A stretch of 64,000 bases of DNA from positions 186,001-250,000 of the forward strand of contig NC_012108.1 in NCBI RefSeq assembly GCF_000020365.1. Reading direction: 5' to 3'. Each line of letters opens with the position of its first letter. The stretch's first letter is position 1. This DNA is from Desulforapulum autotrophicum HRM2 (GTDB taxonomy: Bacteria; Desulfobacterota; Desulfobacteria; Desulfobacterales; Desulfobacteraceae). The position numbers were made by a program, and so were the translations under genes. This document shows, in pieces, positions 16,780 through 26,788 of this stretch. The notes under the pieces are model-generated. The model worked only from the letters and a program-made list of their open reading frames with translations, was not told the origin of the DNA and did not search any database.

Positions 16780-19700
16780 ATGGGTTTTGAAACAAAGCGG
16801 CTCTTTTTTGATAAAAGAGATCAGGACCTTATCAAGATAGTCAATGCGGTTTACGATGAGGGCAGTGCCCTTGGGTACACGGAAAAGCTCTATTACCCGT
16901 TTTTTCACCCCTTTGGTATCAAGGAGCTGTCCGAGTCCAAGGGACTTCGGATTGCAAACTCGGTTGTCCATCTTCTGGAATCCATGGAGCGCGGGGATGA
17001 GGAGTACAGGCTCCAGGCGTTGAGGGGATTGAAGGACGAGATCCTCAACACGGCTGAAGGTGTCCTGCCCAAAAATACGGCCCGGGTACTTCTCCAGATT
17101 ATGAAGGACCTGGTCAGGGCCAGGGGAGATAAGTTCAAACAACTTGAACTTGCCCATGCCTTTCGAACCACAGCCTCTGGAAAACCAAGGCTGATCCGAC
17201 GTCAACTCAAGGCCCACCACCTCCTTGAAATGCCTGAAGAGTGGAATCAGGTCACCTTTGATGACCATGTCCACGACGCCAACACAAAGGGTCGAAAATC
17301 GCCTACCCATTTGATCATGGACGCATGGATCAAGGGAATACGACGACTGCGGGTGATCTACTACCATTATATTGAACCCAGGTTTGCGGCCGAACTCATT
17401 GAGGCTGCCGATATTATGGATATTGACCTTCGCATCGGCATTGAATTTGCCGCAAGGTTCAGGGATCGCTACATCTCGTTTATATGGGTTTCCAGGGGAT
17501 TGCCCGATATCCAGACGTTTCTATGCTTTCTGGCCGAACCCCATGTGATCGAATTCATGGACCAGGGCAAAGAGGTGCTCAAGTACAAGACTGCCTATAT
17601 CCTCAAGGTCCTTGCCGCATTCAACGACAAACAGCGAATCATTTTGAATCAGGCCTTTGGGGTTGAGCTGGAGCCACTGGATGCTGATAAATTTCTCAAA
17701 TTTGTGGCACCGGGTCAGGCGTCGATTCTCCACCTTGGCGAGTATATCCATCTCCACCTTATCCGTTTGATGAAGTTGAGGCTCAAGGAGATCAGCCACA
17801 CCTATGCAACGGCTGATGACAATGCAAAACAGGAAATAAAGGCCCTTATCAAGGCCGTGGACCAGCTCTCCACCGGTGACATTGTGGATGGCTACCTGCA
17901 GCCAGAAAATTTTCCAGAAATTCCAGATCCCATGACCGTCAATGACAACGTGGATGATTCTGAAATACCGCCCAGGCTTAAATTGGGATTTAACAGACTC
18001 CTTGACGAGATTGTCACGCTCCTCCCAAGCTTTAGAATCACCCTTAACCTTGACAATATGAATGTTGAAGATGTGCTGGAACTTCTCTATGACAGCGATG
18101 GACTCATCACCAGGCTTGAAATTTTTAACCTCAAGGCCTATACAACGGGAAAAACAGACCAGATTCCGGCCATCAGCGAGCTCCAGCAAGCCATTAACGA
18201 GGCAAGCCTCCTGAAGCTTAAAAGGATTGTCCGCCAGATTATCGGCCAGATGAAGAGCCGGGGACACAAGGATGAGAGCGATAGAACCCGGAAGCTTGTT
18301 GGCATTCTCCACGATATCTATACGTTCAGGACCATGTACCGAACGACCCGCCTGCGATCAAGGATCGGCAGTGACTCCACGGGCCGCTCCCTCCAGGCCT
18401 ATGGCATGGGCCTTGGCATCATCGACACCTTGCCCCGCCAGGCCAGGCGTGAGGTCAGTCGGAAAGGGTGTTCAAGGCTGATCATTCCCTTTAATATGCA
18501 GACCTGCCTCAGGGTCACCACAATTCCCTCTGCAACTGCCGGTGCCCTTGTAAAATGGCTTAGAAAGTTCCCGGGACTGGAACGTCTGGGGGCAAAGAAA
18601 AAATCAGACTGGGTTGTTGAAGAGTACTCGGCACGCATGACGCCCCAGGGCAACATTGTCACCCTGGGAGGCATTCAAAAGGAGATCTCCAACGGCCTGA
18701 GCCTTGACGTTGAGGCCACAAAAGAGGAAAAACCCTACGACCAATCCTGGGACAATTTGAATTCCAGGCTCAAGAACACCCTCAAGGTATTCATTGGATT
18801 TGTCCCGGCTTTTGCCTGTTTTATCCTGACAAAGGACTGGTGGTTTCTGGCCTATTTCGGTGCCTTTATCTGGTTTGGGATCACAGGGCTGAGGAATATC
18901 ATCCAGTCGGTGCTTGGTGGCGGCGGCATCAACCGCTCCCACCTGCTTCGCTGGAACGACTATGTGAGCTGGGACAGGATGACCGATTCCCTGTTGTTTA
19001 CCGGTTTTTCCGTGCCTCTTCTTGATTATTTTGTGAAAACCCTTCTCCTGAACAAGGGATTTGGCATTAATGTGGCAACCAACCCCATGGCCCTGTATGC
19101 CATCATGGCCCTTGCCAACGGCATCTATCTTTCCACCCACAACGCCTTTCGGGGACTTCCCCGGGCTGCGATTATGGGTAACTTTTTCAGGAGCATTTTC
19201 TCCATACCCATTGCCATTGTTTTGAGTGCCTCGATCGGCGGCATCCTCGGGGCATCCGGAATTGTGGCCATTGACGCCGTTCTCCAGAAGTGGGCGGCTA
19301 TAATCTCCAAGGCGGCATCCGATGTTGTGGCCGGGATCATTGAAGGCAGTGCAGACCGGTTCCACAACGTGGCCCTGCGAACCCGGGATTACAAAAAGAA
19401 GTTCCGGGAACTGTTTGACTCCTATTCCAGGCTGGAACTGCTGTTTCCAGACACCTGTGAACTGACGATTCTTCAAGATCCTGAAAAATTGATCAACTCG
19501 ACCAACGGTGAAGTGCGGGATCTTATCAACGTGCTCATCATTAACGCCCTTGATATGCTCTATTTCTGGATGTACCAGCCAAGGGCAAGGATCACGGCCC
19601 GGGAAATGGTCGCAAGGTTCACCCCGGAGGAGCGGCGGATTTTCATTCTTGCCCAGGGGATACTGGAACAGGAACAGCACATCAGTCGGCTTTTTGTGGA

Positions 19701-19794
19701 TGGTATCCTGGGCCGGAACTTTTCAAAGCCGCTGTCGTTCTACCTCATGGGATACCAGGAGTATCTGGTGGCAATAAGGGGCCTTGAGGAATAA
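16780..19794 (+). CDS. Large membrane protein with PHP-like domain, function unknown
   Basis: A 1,004-residue protein that I could not assign to a named family. Residues about 157-240 read like a diverged PHP (polymerase and histidinol phosphatase) domain: DDHVHDANTKGRKSP, then a helix, then IDLRIGIEF. The HxH motif and the GIE strand end are kept, but the TDH motif appears to be replaced by YYHY. Residues 240-660 are helical and soluble. From about 668 there are several hydrophobic helices (KVFIGFVPAFACFIL, AYFGAFIWFGITGL, ALYAIMALANGIYL, SIPIAIVLSASIGGILG). A soluble tail of about 150 residues follows. AGGAGA lies 11 bp before the ATG. The gene is alone on its strand; arsC converges on it. 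It may be a membrane-anchored phosphoesterase-like protein, but this is not certain. Confidence 0.7.
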   Translation: MGFETKRLFFDKRDQDLIKIVNAVYDEGSALGYTEKLYYPFFHPFGIKELSESKGLRIANSVVHLLESMERGDEEYRLQALRGLKDEILNTAEGVLPKNTARVLLQIMKDLVRARGDKFKQLELAHAFRTTASGKPRLIRRQLKAHHLLEMPEEWNQVTFDDHVHDANTKGRKSPTHLIMDAWIKGIRRLRVIYYHYIEPRFAAELIEAADIMDIDLRIGIEFAARFRDRYISFIWVSRGLPDIQTFLCFLAEPHVIEFMDQGKEVLKYKTAYILKVLAAFNDKQRIILNQAFGVELEPLDADKFLKFVAPGQASILHLGEYIHLHLIRLMKLRLKEISHTYATADDNAKQEIKALIKAVDQLSTGDIVDGYLQPENFPEIPDPMTVNDNVDDSEIPPRLKLGFNRLLDEIVTLLPSFRITLNLDNMNVEDVLELLYDSDGLITRLEIFNLKAYTTGKTDQIPAISELQQAINEASLLKLKRIVRQIIGQMKSRGHKDESDRTRKLVGILHDIYTFRTMYRTTRLRSRIGSDSTGRSLQAYGMGLGIIDTLPRQARREVSRKGCSRLIIPFNMQTCLRVTTIPSATAGALVKWLRKFPGLERLGAKKKSDWVVEEYSARMTPQGNIVTLGGIQKEISNGLSLDVEATKEEKPYDQSWDNLNSRLKNTLKVFIGFVPAFACFILTKDWWFLAYFGAFIWFGITGLRNIIQSVLGGGGINRSHLLRWNDYVSWDRMTDSLLFTGFSVPLLDYFVKTLLLNKGFGINVATNPMALYAIMALANGIYLSTHNAFRGLPRAAIMGNFFRSIFSIPIAIVLSASIGGILGASGIVAIDAVLQKWAAIISKAASDVVAGIIEGSADRFHNVALRTRDYKKKFRELFDSYSRLELLFPDTCELTILQDPEKLINSTNGEVRDLINVLIINALDMLYFWMYQPRARITAREMVARFTPEERRIFILAQGILEQEQHISRLFVDGILGRNFSKPLSFYLMGYQEYLVAIRGLEE

Positions 19795-19853
19795 ATCCGG
19801 CCGGATTGTCTGGATCGTCTTATTTCCATTGTGGCGGATGAATCAAAAATCGT

Positions 19854-20270
19854 TCAGGCGATAAATTCGATAATTGACGCTTTGATTCGATCCCTGATGG
19901 CCCTTACCTGCTCCAGTTTCTCCCCGTCGGACCCGGTTACATATTCAGGATCGGGAAATGGCCAGTTGAGTCGATGGGCAATGCCGGGAAACACGGGACA
20001 CTTTGCATCGGTTTCCGAATCGCAAACTGTGACAACATGGGAAAACAGTTCCCCTCTTTTAAAAAGTTCAAAAACGCTCCGGGGGATTTTATGGGCAAGA
20101 TCAATCCCCTCTTCCTTCATGACGGCAATCACAAGGGGATTAACCGATTCAGCAGGTTCTAACCCTGCACTTTTGACCTCGTAGTCATTGCCGCCCAGTT
20201 GATTCAGATAGGCTTCCGCCATCTGACTTCTCCCACTGTTCTTACCACAGATGAACAGTACTTTATTCAT
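19854..20270 (-). CDS. arsC: Arsenate reductase, LMW-phosphatase/thioredoxin type
   Basis: Cytoplasmic protein of 138 residues that reduces arsenate to arsenite. The phosphatase-type P-loop CGKNSGRSQMAEA starts at residue 8, where most relatives have CVHNSGRSQMAEA or CTGNSCRS. The redox cysteines of the family are present as CDSETDAKCPVFPG, so the three-cysteine relay to thioredoxin is complete. GGAGGGAAT precedes the ATG. It stands alone, convergent with the large membrane protein gene; no arsR or arsB is nearby. A plain low-molecular-weight tyrosine phosphatase is less likely because of the extra cysteines. Confidence 0.88.
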   Translation of the reverse strand: MNKVLFICGKNSGRSQMAEAYLNQLGGNDYEVKSAGLEPAESVNPLVIAVMKEEGIDLAHKIPRSVFELFKRGELFSHVVTVCDSETDAKCPVFPGIAHRLNWPFPDPEYVTGSDGEKLEQVRAIRDRIKASIIEFIA

Positions 20271-20528
20271 ATTCCCTCCAGCACCTTAAGGGTTTGTATT
20301 AAAACAACCATGACTTAAGAGTAGAAGAGTGCACGAAGTTCATTTGTATTTTATTAGAAAGACATTACCCCTTAATTAAAAAAAATTTATTTTTTGGATT
20401 CATAATCGCCTAACAATTCAATGGTACTAACGGTCCTGTCTCCAAGACAAAGCGGTCTACCCGTTGTTGCGGGAAACACTGCCTGAACATATCGGGCTTA
20501 ATGTTGATGAATTAAGGATCGGAATATC

Positions 20529-23306
20529 ATGATGAACCTGAGTACGGTCCAAAACCTGCGCCTGCGTTACCTGATCGGCCTTAGCGCCATCGCTCTTCTT
20601 GTGACTGCCTCTTTTGTAACCATGCAGCAGGTGGTATCAAAACAGCGGGATTTTTCAAAGATTGTCAATCTTGCCGGGCACCAGGCCGGACTGACCAACC
20701 GAATCGCATATTTTGCAAGCCTGATGGCCGCCACTGAAGATGAGGAGGAGTTCAAACAGGCCCAGGCACAGGTGGGCAGGAGCATGAATAAGATGCAAGC
20801 CGCACACAAGACACTGAGGCAGGGAGATCCAGAAAATAATATTCCAAAGCTGGTCAATAATAAACTGCTGATTATTTATGATGATCCCATGGTCGGACTG
20901 GAGTCGGCCCTGGGCAGTTTCCTGGAGCGTGCCCGCCAGGTTTATGATACGGATATGGAGGCGCTCCATACGGGATCCGCCCCTTATCTTTTTCTGATCA
21001 CCTACGGTCCCCATGTGCTGGAACCCCTCCTGGACGCTGCGGTTGATGAATATGAAAACATCAGCCGGGATGCCATTGTCAAAATAGAGAGATTTGAACT
21101 GATTATATGGCTGGCAGCCATTGCCGCTCTTTTGCTTGAATTGGGGTTTATCTTCCGTCCCCTGGAGGGCCAGGTTCAAAGGGCATTGTTTTCCCTTGAA
21201 TCTTCAGTAAAAGAAATGACCAAAACCCGTAAACGGCTATTGGCTGCCCAGAAACTTGCCCTGGTTGGGGACTGGGAACTGGACACAAGGACCGGTAAGT
21301 TTACCTGCTCCGACCAGATATACGAGATCTGCGGGATGTGCCGGAACGATGTTGAGCTGACCTGGAAGGCGGTGCTCAAACAGGTTCATCCTGAAGATCG
21401 GGGCATGGTGACTAAGAGCCTTCGCTCCCTTGTGGAAAAACAAGGGGCGTTAAGCCTTGAATACCGGATCAAAGGTCAGGACGGTGTTGAACGCCTGGTT
21501 TACCAGCATGCCGCATCGGTAAAGGGCAGGGATGGCCGGGTTGAAAAAGTGTCCGGTGCGGTCCAGGATATCACCGAGCGCAAGGAACTTTCCGCCAAAC
21601 TTGAAAAATTGTCCGGGCATATCCCGGGGTTTATTTTCCAGTGTCAACTGGATACCCGGGGCCGTTATCATTTTTCCTATGTCAGCAGCGGGGTTTACCA
21701 GGCCTGCGGAATAACGTCCAAGGCAATGGAACAGGAGGCAGGTGTCCTGCTGGATCGCATCCATGAACAGGACGTTGAACGGGTAACGGAGCGTGTTAAT
21801 CAGTCAACCCAGACCCTTGAAACCTGGAAATCCCAGTTTCGAATCCTTCATCCTGAACGAGGACTAATCTGGCTGGAAGGCCATGCCACACCCGAGCGGA
21901 TGACAGACGGCGGAACCCTGTGGTACGGGTATATCTGGGATGTCACCGAGCGTAAAGCCTCGGAAGACCAGATCAAAAAGCTTGCCCTGTACGATGCCCT
22001 GACCGGCCTGGCCAACCGGCGGCTGCTCATGGATCGCCTGGGCCATGCCATTGCCATATCCCGCAGAAAAAAGAACTGCGGCGCCGTGCTCATGCTTGAT
22101 ATGGATAATTTCAAAAGCCTGAACGATACCAAGGGGCACAATGTGGGTGATGCCCTGCTTGTGGAGGTGGCCAAACGGCTCCAGGCCTGTGTCAGGGAAA
22201 CAGATACGGTGGCCCGCCTGGGTGGTGACGAATTCGTTGTGCTGCTGGAATGGCTGGGACAGGATGAAAAGGTCGGGCATGAAAAGGCCATGGCCATTGC
22301 CGAGAAGATCAAGGGCATGCTGAACCAGGCATATCTTCTTGGTCGTGAACACCATTTACACCACAGCAGCGCCTCCATTGGTGTTTCCCTTTTCCAGTCC
22401 GGGGATGCCGGCGAGGGCGAAGTGCTTAAACGGGCAGATGTGGCCATGTACGAGGCAAAGGACAGGGGACGGAACCGGGTCTGCTTCTATAGCGAGGCTC
22501 GCCAGGCCATGGTGGACACCAGAGCCGCCATGGCACTTGATATGCAGACCGGTCTGGGCAAGAAAGAGTTTTTCCTTTTTCTTCAACCCCAGTTCCTGAA
22601 CAACGGGAAAATCTGCGGTGCCGAGGCCCTTTTGCGCTGGATGCCCCGGGGCAAGCCCCCTGTTTCACCGGAATTATTTATCCCCATTGCAGAGAGTACG
22701 GACCTTATTCTTCTCCTGGGGGAATGGGTGATGGAAAAGGCATGCCAGTACATAAAGGACCTGGGCCGTTATGACCTTCCCAAAGAATTTGCCATTGGCG
22801 TAAACATCAGTGCCAGGCAGTTTGTGGATGAGCGTTTCCTTGATAAAATGAAAGGGATTCTGAACCGGGCCGGTATTGATCCCAGCCGCCTGAAGTTCGA
22901 ACTTACCGAAACCTGTTTGATACAGGACATGGAAAGGGGAAGAATGATTTTAAACGAGTTAAGGCTGATGGGGCTGAGCGTGGAACTGGATGATTTCGGC
23001 ACCGGGTATTCCTCGCTTAACTCCATTAAAAATCTGCCCCTGACCACCTTGAAGCTGGACCGTTCCCTGATCAGCGGCATTGAAAACCAGAATTCAAACA
23101 GGGCCATTGTCAAGGCTGCCCTTGCCATGGCAAAGGCCATGTCCCTGAAGACCATTGCCGAAGGGGTGGAAACCCCTACCCAGATGGATTTCCTTGTGGC
23201 CCAGGGGTGTGACATGGTCCAAGGTTTTTTATATGCCCGGCCCATGCCTTATGAAGATTTTATGGGCTTTCTTGAGCAGGAATCCATTTTATTAAAGGCC
23301 GGCTAA
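20529..23306 (+). CDS. Membrane sensor with PAS, GGDEF and EAL domains
   Basis: A 925-residue c-di-GMP enzyme. A membrane helix near residues 12-30 is followed by a PilJ/NarX-type sensor segment (VNLAGHQAGLTNRIAYFASLM) and a second helix near 190-205. PAS domains cover about 235-345 and 355-475. The cyclase motif is RLGGDEF (GGDEF at 565-569), with RETD five residues before it, which fits an inhibitory I-site. The phosphodiesterase domain has EALLRW (EAL at 699-701), ELTETCLIQD and LDDFGTGYSSL (DD at 821-822). Both active sites look complete, so the direction of activity would depend on signal input. AAGGATCGG precedes the ATG pair at 20529/20532. A chemoreceptor gene follows about 100 bp later. 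Confidence 0.93.
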   Translation: MMNLSTVQNLRLRYLIGLSAIALLVTASFVTMQQVVSKQRDFSKIVNLAGHQAGLTNRIAYFASLMAATEDEEEFKQAQAQVGRSMNKMQAAHKTLRQGDPENNIPKLVNNKLLIIYDDPMVGLESALGSFLERARQVYDTDMEALHTGSAPYLFLITYGPHVLEPLLDAAVDEYENISRDAIVKIERFELIIWLAAIAALLLELGFIFRPLEGQVQRALFSLESSVKEMTKTRKRLLAAQKLALVGDWELDTRTGKFTCSDQIYEICGMCRNDVELTWKAVLKQVHPEDRGMVTKSLRSLVEKQGALSLEYRIKGQDGVERLVYQHAASVKGRDGRVEKVSGAVQDITERKELSAKLEKLSGHIPGFIFQCQLDTRGRYHFSYVSSGVYQACGITSKAMEQEAGVLLDRIHEQDVERVTERVNQSTQTLETWKSQFRILHPERGLIWLEGHATPERMTDGGTLWYGYIWDVTERKASEDQIKKLALYDALTGLANRRLLMDRLGHAIAISRRKKNCGAVLMLDMDNFKSLNDTKGHNVGDALLVEVAKRLQACVRETDTVARLGGDEFVVLLEWLGQDEKVGHEKAMAIAEKIKGMLNQAYLLGREHHLHHSSASIGVSLFQSGDAGEGEVLKRADVAMYEAKDRGRNRVCFYSEARQAMVDTRAAMALDMQTGLGKKEFFLFLQPQFLNNGKICGAEALLRWMPRGKPPVSPELFIPIAESTDLILLLGEWVMEKACQYIKDLGRYDLPKEFAIGVNISARQFVDERFLDKMKGILNRAGIDPSRLKFELTETCLIQDMERGRMILNELRLMGLSVELDDFGTGYSSLNSIKNLPLTTLKLDRSLISGIENQNSNRAIVKAALAMAKAMSLKTIAEGVETPTQMDFLVAQGCDMVQGFLYARPMPYEDFMGFLEQESILLKAG

Positions 23307-23407
23307 CTTCAGTCTCATCATATTCTAACACCACTCTAATTATTCATTGTTAGTATTGAACATAATTGGATGGAAGACCTTTTGGAATGAATCATAAGGA
23401 TAAAACA

Positions 23408-25327
23408 ATGAATCTGGTCTCAACGGTTGATTCTGAAAATGAATTCGTCAAACCCGGCGTTACGACTGAAAAGAGCACATGGCTGACGGTGGGGGTGAAA
23501 TTAATGATAGGGGTCGGGCTGATTTCAAATCTGTGTATCGGCCTGCTCGTATACATGAACTACAGAATGTCTTTCCAGATCGGTGAACAAACAAATCTTC
23601 TGCTGGAGATCAATTCGGACATGAATCAAAACCTGAGGACCACCATCTTTGATCTGCAGGGAAAATACCTTGAAATCCCGAAACGGCTTGAGGTCGATTC
23701 TGCAAATTCAATCATGGAATGGATTCAGGGACATTATACCGTGGCAGCCGATGGGGTCATTGAGGGGCGAAACAATTACAAACCGTTTTTCAACCGGTCC
23801 CAGCGGCGGGATATTTCAAAGGGGAAATTTGTGGTTCAAAACCTGGATGATTCTGTGGTGGTCTTTAGAGGCCTTTTAAAGGCGGACAAAGAATTTTCCG
23901 ATGCTGTTCAGCGCATTGACATTAAAACAGCTGATCCTGTTAAGGATTATGATGCCATCAATGGGTTTATCCTAGAGGCCATCAATATTTCGGATGACGG
24001 GGATGCCCTTAGAAACAAGATCCTCGCACTGAAAAGTCTTTTGGCGGATGAAGCCATTGCAGCTGAAACCGCACGGAACGAGATCCTTTACAAGGTGGAG
24101 GAGATTGAAAAAAAGCGACAGCAGCTGATCGAATATCAGAACGAACGCCAGGCGACCAATCGTCGGATCGCCGGTGCCGCCATTCTGGCCAATATTATAC
24201 TGCTCTATGCCCTGGCCTGGTATATTGTTGAAATCCCGTTGCGCAAGCTGACAAAGGCCATTGACCGGATCAATAAAGGTGAGACCGTATCCATCCCCTA
24301 TGAAAATCGAAAAGACCGCATCGGCATGCTGGCCGGTGCCCTGGTCGGTTTTCAGGGTGCCCTGGTCAACCTCCGGTTTGAAGATGAACGCAAAAAACAA
24401 GACCGGCAGGTCATCTCTAAATTGATCAACCGCATGTCCGGGCTGATATTCTCCCTGCGCAGGAAAGCAGATACCATGAAAGACGAAGCGTCCGAACTTT
24501 CGGCCCTGGCAGAGGACACCGAGCAGCAGATCCTCATTGCAACAAAATCCGTTGTCAAAACAGTCCAGCAGACCGATTCGGTATCGGAATCCACCGGGCA
24601 GCTCAGCCAGGTGGTCAGGGAGATCGGTCAGCAGTTGAACATGCAGAACGACCAGGTCAACGGTATCAATGATATGGTTCAGATCACCCGGGATGATATC
24701 AACCGGTTGGCCCAGGCATCCAATGAAATCAATGAGATTGTGAATATTGTCCGGCATATTGCCGGAAAAACCAAGCTGCTGGCATTGAACGCCCGTATCG
24801 AGGCCGCCAGGGCCGGGGAGGCAGGAAAAGGGTTTGCCGTTGTGGCAAAGGAAGTCAGAGCACTCAGCGAGCAGACCGAAGAGGCCAACCAGGACATTGC
24901 CCGCAAGATCGATTCGATTCAGTCGGCCACCCAGACGATGGTGGGCTATACGACTCGAATTGAGGAAGGGATCGTGCTGCTCATGGGGGCCAGCCAACAG
25001 ATTTCCGCCTCTGTGGAGGAGCAGGGAGCTGTTACCGAAGAAATCGCCGGCAACGCCCAGGCCACCTCCGTGGAGATCAAGGATGTGTCCGACAGGATTT
25101 CAGAAATCCGGGATACGGCCCAGGCCACCAGTCGATTTGCCGCTGACGTTCAGTCCCAGTCTGAAACCATTGCCCTGGAGCTGGAAAGCCTGCTCATGGA
25201 TACCAGCAGTAAACTGGCCCGGTTCGACCAGGCGGACAGGGCCGGACATTCCGGTGGGGATCCGGTCCAGGAACCGCTACAATTCAGTGGGAACACCGTG
25301 CCGAAAAGCTGTCCGGATGCAGCTTGA
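23408..25327 (+). CDS. Methyl-accepting chemotaxis protein
   Basis: Chemoreceptor of 639 residues. Helices near residues 20-45 and 255-280 bracket an extracytoplasmic sensor of about 210 residues without a recognised ligand motif. A HAMP linker follows ([19 protein letters not shown]), then a long coiled coil with the conserved signalling tip [44 protein letters not shown], which binds CheA and CheW. No C-terminal CheR-binding pentapeptide is seen. The ATG at 23408 is chosen because AAGGAT lies 6 bp before it; an upstream ATG at 23387 lacks one. It sits directly before pstC, so sensing of phosphate or a co-limiting nutrient is possible but unproven. Confidence 0.93.
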   Translation: MNLVSTVDSENEFVKPGVTTEKSTWLTVGVKLMIGVGLISNLCIGLLVYMNYRMSFQIGEQTNLLLEINSDMNQNLRTTIFDLQGKYLEIPKRLEVDSANSIMEWIQGHYTVAADGVIEGRNNYKPFFNRSQRRDISKGKFVVQNLDDSVVVFRGLLKADKEFSDAVQRIDIKTADPVKDYDAINGFILEAINISDDGDALRNKILALKSLLADEAIAAETARNEILYKVEEIEKKRQQLIEYQNERQATNRRIAGAAILANIILLYALAWYIVEIPLRKLTKAIDRINKGETVSIPYENRKDRIGMLAGALVGFQGALVNLRFEDERKKQDRQVISKLINRMSGLIFSLRRKADTMKDEASELSALAEDTEQQILIATKSVVKTVQQTDSVSESTGQLSQVVREIGQQLNMQNDQVNGINDMVQITRDDINRLAQASNEINEIVNIVRHIAGKTKLLALNARIEAARAGEAGKGFAVVAKEVRALSEQTEEANQDIARKIDSIQSATQTMVGYTTRIEEGIVLLMGASQQISASVEEQGAVTEEIAGNAQATSVEIKDVSDRISEIRDTAQATSRFAADVQSQSETIALELESLLMDTSSKLARFDQADRAGHSGGDPVQEPLQFSGNTVPKSCPDAA

Positions 25328-25381
25328 ACAACAAGTTGGAAAGGGTCGGAGAAGGGACTCGCCGATAAACAATGAATTTAA

Positions 25382-26788
25382 ATGACTCAAGAGGTTAATT
25401 TGACACCCGCAAATCTATTGATCCTTTTACTGTTGATTTCAACCATGGCATTCTGGCTGGGCAAAAAACGCGCCTTTGCCGTTGTAAAGACAGCAGGCGG
25501 TCCCCGGATGCTCCATTCAAGACCCGGATACTACGGCGCCCTGACCGCATTGTGGTGCGGCCTGCCGGCTGTACTGGTGTTTGCCTTCTGGTTGGGGTTT
25601 GAATCCAGCATCATAACAGACATGGTGTTGACCAGCCTTCCTGAAACCTTTCGAGACCTCCCCCTGGACCGGTTGAATCTGATCGTTAACGACATCAAGA
25701 ACCTGGTCTACGGGAATATCGTTTCGGGAAAGGTGAGCGCCGATCTTCAGGATGCTGCAGATCATTACAGACGGCTGGTCAGTATCAGCCACATGGCATT
25801 GACCGTGATTGCCGTTGTGTTTGCAATTGGGGGAGGCCTCGTGGTCCGGCGGATGATCAAACCGTCCCTGAGGGCCAGGAATCAGGTTGAACGGATCATA
25901 AAGTATTTCCTGATCGCCTGTTCCACCATTGCCATTTTTACCACCATCGGGATTGTCCTGTCCGTACTTTACGAGGCCATTCGGTTTTTCAAGGTAATCC
26001 CGCTGACAGAATTTCTGTTCGGCCTTGAGTGGAGCCCCCAGATGGCCATCCGGGCGGACCAGGTCGGTTCTTCGGGTGCGTTTGGCGTCATTCCTGTATT
26101 CGCGGGAACGATGCTCATCTCCGCCATTGCAATGTCTGTGGCCGTACCTGTGGGGCTGATGTCCGCCATCTATCTTTCAGAATATGCCAACAAGACGTTC
26201 AGGGCAGTGGCCAAACCCATGCTTGAAATACTGGCCGGAATTCCAACCGTTGTTTACGGTTTTTTTGCAGCGCTTGTGGTGGCACCATTCATACGAAATA
26301 CCGGGGCAATGATCGGCCTGGATGTTTCCAGTGAAAGTGCCCTGGCAGCGGGTCTTGTCATGGGTGTGATGATCATACCCTTTGTCTCTTCCCTGTCCGA
26401 TGACGTCATCAATGCGGTCCCCCAGAGTCTGAGGGACGGGGCCTACGCCCTTGGATCCACCCAGTCGGAAACCATCCGCCAGGTGATTATGCCGGCAGCA
26501 CTGCCCGGTATTGTGGGCGGGGTGCTGCTGGCGGTTTCCCGGGCCATCGGCGAAACCATGATCGTGGTCATGGCAGCCGGACTTTCGGCCAACCTGACCG
26601 TCAATCCTTTGAAAACCGTGACCACCGTCACCGTTCAGATTGTGACCCTGCTGGTGGGAGACCAGGAATTTGACAGTCCCAAAACCCTTGCAGCATTTGC
26701 CCTGGGTCTGATGCTGTTTGTTGTCACACTGATTCTCAATGTGATTGCACTTTATGTGGTTCGAAAATACAGGGAGCAATATGAATAA
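25382..26788 (+). CDS. pstC: Phosphate ABC transporter permease PstC
   Basis: Inner-membrane permease of 468 residues. The family block is clear from about residue 225: VIPVFAGTMLISAIAMSVAVPVGLMSAIYLSEYA, then AGIPTVVYGFFAALVVAPFI and the coupling loop YALGSTQSETIRQVIMPAALPGIVGGVLLAVSRAIGETM. It is longer than typical PstC (about 320 residues) because of an N-terminal part with two helices around a 100-residue extracytoplasmic segment. This long form is known in other proteobacteria. It is the first gene of pstC-pstA-pstS-pstB-phoU, and its stop overlaps the pstA start by 8 bp. The ribosome site at the chosen ATG is weak. Confidence 0.93.
   Translation: MTQEVNLTPANLLILLLLISTMAFWLGKKRAFAVVKTAGGPRMLHSRPGYYGALTALWCGLPAVLVFAFWLGFESSIITDMVLTSLPETFRDLPLDRLNLIVNDIKNLVYGNIVSGKVSADLQDAADHYRRLVSISHMALTVIAVVFAIGGGLVVRRMIKPSLRARNQVERIIKYFLIACSTIAIFTTIGIVLSVLYEAIRFFKVIPLTEFLFGLEWSPQMAIRADQVGSSGAFGVIPVFAGTMLISAIAMSVAVPVGLMSAIYLSEYANKTFRAVAKPMLEILAGIPTVVYGFFAALVVAPFIRNTGAMIGLDVSSESALAAGLVMGVMIIPFVSSLSDDVINAVPQSLRDGAYALGSTQSETIRQVIMPAALPGIVGGVLLAVSRAIGETMIVVMAAGLSANLTVNPLKTVTTVTVQIVTLLVGDQEFDSPKTLAAFALGLMLFVVTLILNVIALYVVRKYREQYE

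Noticed and set aside
16565-16795. 76-codon minus-strand frame before the 1,004-residue gene
   Set aside because: It overlaps the start and ribosome site of the plus-strand gene and has no signature.
18604-19680. 358-codon minus-strand frame
   Set aside because: It is a shadow of the 1,004-residue protein gene, with a composition rich in His, Gly and Gln typical of antisense frames.
23972-24997. 341-codon minus-strand frame
   Set aside because: It is antisense to the chemoreceptor coiled coil and has no ribosome site or domain.
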